DNA from: Fodinibacter sp963747405
Lineage (GTDB): Bacteria > Actinomycetota > Actinomycetes > Actinomycetales > Dermatophilaceae
DNA length: 64,000 nucleotides
Assembly (NCBI GenBank): GCA_963747405.1
Contig: CAVVFG010000025.1
Span: 168,710 to 232,709 of the forward strand
Reading direction: 5' to 3'
The first letter of the stretch is position 1, and each line of letters opens with the position of its first letter. Under the pieces are notes generated by a model. The model had not been told where the DNA came from and ran no database searches. It saw only the letters and a list, made by a program, of their open reading frames with translations. Made by a program: the position numbers and the translations under genes. Of the stretch, positions 62,743 to 64,000 are shown in pieces.

Positions 62743-64000
62743 ATGAGCGCGAACGAGGCTCCGGCGACGCTGCCGACGGGCACGACGTCGGCGCGCGTGA
62801 CCGCGGCGCGACGGTCCACCACCGTGGCGTTCCTAGGAACCGGTGTCGTGTTCGCCAGCTGGGTGAGCCGCCTGCCGCAGATCCGCAGCGAGCTGCAGCT
62901 GAGCGCCTCCGACCTGGGGTTCGTGCTGCTGGCGCTGGCCGTCGGGTCCCTGTTGGCACTGCCTGCCGTCGCGGTGCTGATCCCCCGGTTCGGCACCGGC
63001 CTGGTGGTCTCGGCGATGGCCGTGGTCACCGGCGGCGCCCTGACCCTCATCGCGGTGGGCTACCGGTTCGGGACCGCGCCGGTCGTCGCCGGGCTGTTCC
63101 TCATGGGGTTCGGCCTGGCCGCGTGGAACGTGGCCATGAACGTGCAGGGGGCCTTGGTGGAAAGACACGCCCGGAGAGCGATCATGTCGCGCTTCCACGC
63201 CGGCTTCAGCGTCGCCACGGTGGGCGGTGCCCTCCTGGGCGCCGGGCTGATCGCCGTCGGTGCGTCCGTGACGGTCCACCTCCTGGCCATCGCCGTCGTC
63301 GTCGTGGTCACCGTCGCGCTCGCGTCCCGGTCCTTCCTCGCCGACGACGAGCATCCCGCCGCCGAACCCGCCGCGCCCGCCCGCGACAGCTCCGGCCGCC
63401 GGCTGGACCGCAGGACCGTCACCATCGGCATCGTGGTCCTGGCCTTCGCGTTCGCCGAGGGCACCGGCAACGACTGGATCGCCGTCACCCTCGTCGAGGA
63501 CCACCGGACCTCGGCCGCCCTGGCATCGCTGGGGTACGCGGCGTTCCTGGCCGCCATGACCATCGGGCGATGGACCGGCCCACGGCTGCTCGCCCGCTAC
63601 GGGCGGGTGGCCGCCATCCGCGCGCTGGCCGCGGTCGCCCTGGTCGGGCTGCTGCTGTTCGTCCTCAGCCCGTGGCCGGCCCTAGCCTTCGCCGGCGTGC
63701 TGCTCTGGGGACTCGGCGCGTGCATGGGATATCCCGTGGCCCTGAGCGCCGCCGCCGACGACTCCCGGTACGCCGCCCAGCGGGTCAGCACGGTCTCCGG
63801 CATCGGCCAGCTCGCGTTCCTCGGTGGCCCACCCCTGATCGGCCTACTCGGCTCCGTGTGGACCATCCAGCACGCCCTCATCGTCGTGCCCCTCCTCATC
63901 ACCCTTGCGCTCCCAGCCATCGGCTCCCTGGCCAGCCCCGGCACACGTTCAGGTCGCGGCGAAACTCAGGAACCGACACCGGCGTCAAGAGTCGCATGCA
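62743..64000 (+). CDS. MFS transporter (3' end outside window)
   Basis: 419 residues are visible, open to the window edge. About 11-12 membrane helices; it starts VAFLGTGVVFASWVSRLPQI after a ~25-residue soluble tail. GFGLAAWNVAMNVQGALVER and FAEGTGNDWIAVTLVEDH resemble the YbjJ-like branch of the major facilitator superfamily. The substrate is unknown. It follows the reductase gene by 190 bases and may share its control by the TetR protein. Confidence 0.85.
   Translation, partial: MSANEAPATLPTGTTSARVTAARRSTTVAFLGTGVVFASWVSRLPQIRSELQLSASDLGFVLLALAVGSLLALPAVAVLIPRFGTGLVVSAMAVVTGGALTLIAVGYRFGTAPVVAGLFLMGFGLAAWNVAMNVQGALVERHARRAIMSRFHAGFSVATVGGALLGAGLIAVGASVTVHLLAIAVVVVVTVALASRSFLADDEHPAAEPAAPARDSSGRRLDRRTVTIGIVVLAFAFAEGTGNDWIAVTLVEDHRTSAALASLGYAAFLAAMTIGRWTGPRLLARYGRVAAIRALAAVALVGLLLFVLSPWPALAFAGVLLWGLGACMGYPVALSAAADDSRYAAQRVSTVSGIGQLAFLGGPPLIGLLGSVWTIQHALIVVPLLITLALPAIGSLASPGTRSGRGETQEPTPASRVAC

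Overview
The window is very GC-rich, densely packed, and full of GTG starts and 4-base ATGA/GTGA gene overlaps. Its gene families (split lycopene cyclase crtYc/crtYd with crtU, DUF222-HNH endonuclease, DUF1918/DUF1876, F420-type PPOX protein, DUF6596 sigma factor) point to an actinobacterium. The order Micrococcales, Intrasporangiaceae-like, is my best guess; the family level is inference.

Positions 1-40,200 look like ordinary chromosome. At the left edge is a carotenoid operon (1-4,529): a phytoene synthase fused to IPP isomerase (start outside the window), two half-size lycopene cyclase subunits, a methyltransferase and a CrtU-type aromatase, facing a Rieske oxygenase. This should give an aromatic carotenoid, possibly further oxidised. 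Then come a cold-shock gene with a structured leader, the 5-oxoprolinase operon pxpABC, a PfaD-like FMN protein, an oxidoreductase divergent from a TetR-DUF429 fusion, the lactate-utilisation operon lutABC, an aminodeoxychorismate lyase, and a sigma-factor relic split by an IS982 element. Further on are a TetR-ABC efflux-type operon, a glycerol-3-phosphate dehydrogenase, PPK2, a sterol-desaturase-like protein, a (p)ppGpp synthetase-like protein, a second ABC operon, an M23 peptidase and a PadR/membrane-protein pair.

Positions 40,200-62,600 are an accessory, decaying region. It holds four kinds of insertion element (IS1182 with a nested IS5-like remnant, IS1595, ISL3, plus the separate IS982 at 20.4 kb), an integrase that has lost a catalytic arginine, and many genes broken by single frameshifts, one nonsense codon, deletions or IS insertion. 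Between 45.5 and 59.2 kb there is a dense set of toxin-antitoxin modules: two MazF-type pairs, a MazE-like relic, VapBC, and three members of a small 'KHG' toxin-like family. One KHG member follows a ribbon-helix-helix gene and is frameshifted. The other two each precede an HTH-protein gene.

The right edge carries a TetR gene with an operator, an aldo/keto reductase cleanly split by the ISL3 element, and the start of an MFS transporter. Several operator-like palindromes sit exactly where autoregulation of the adjacent regulators would need them. Two gene fusions (crtB-idi and tetR-DUF429), the KHG/HTH modules and the cspA leader are the most interesting items.
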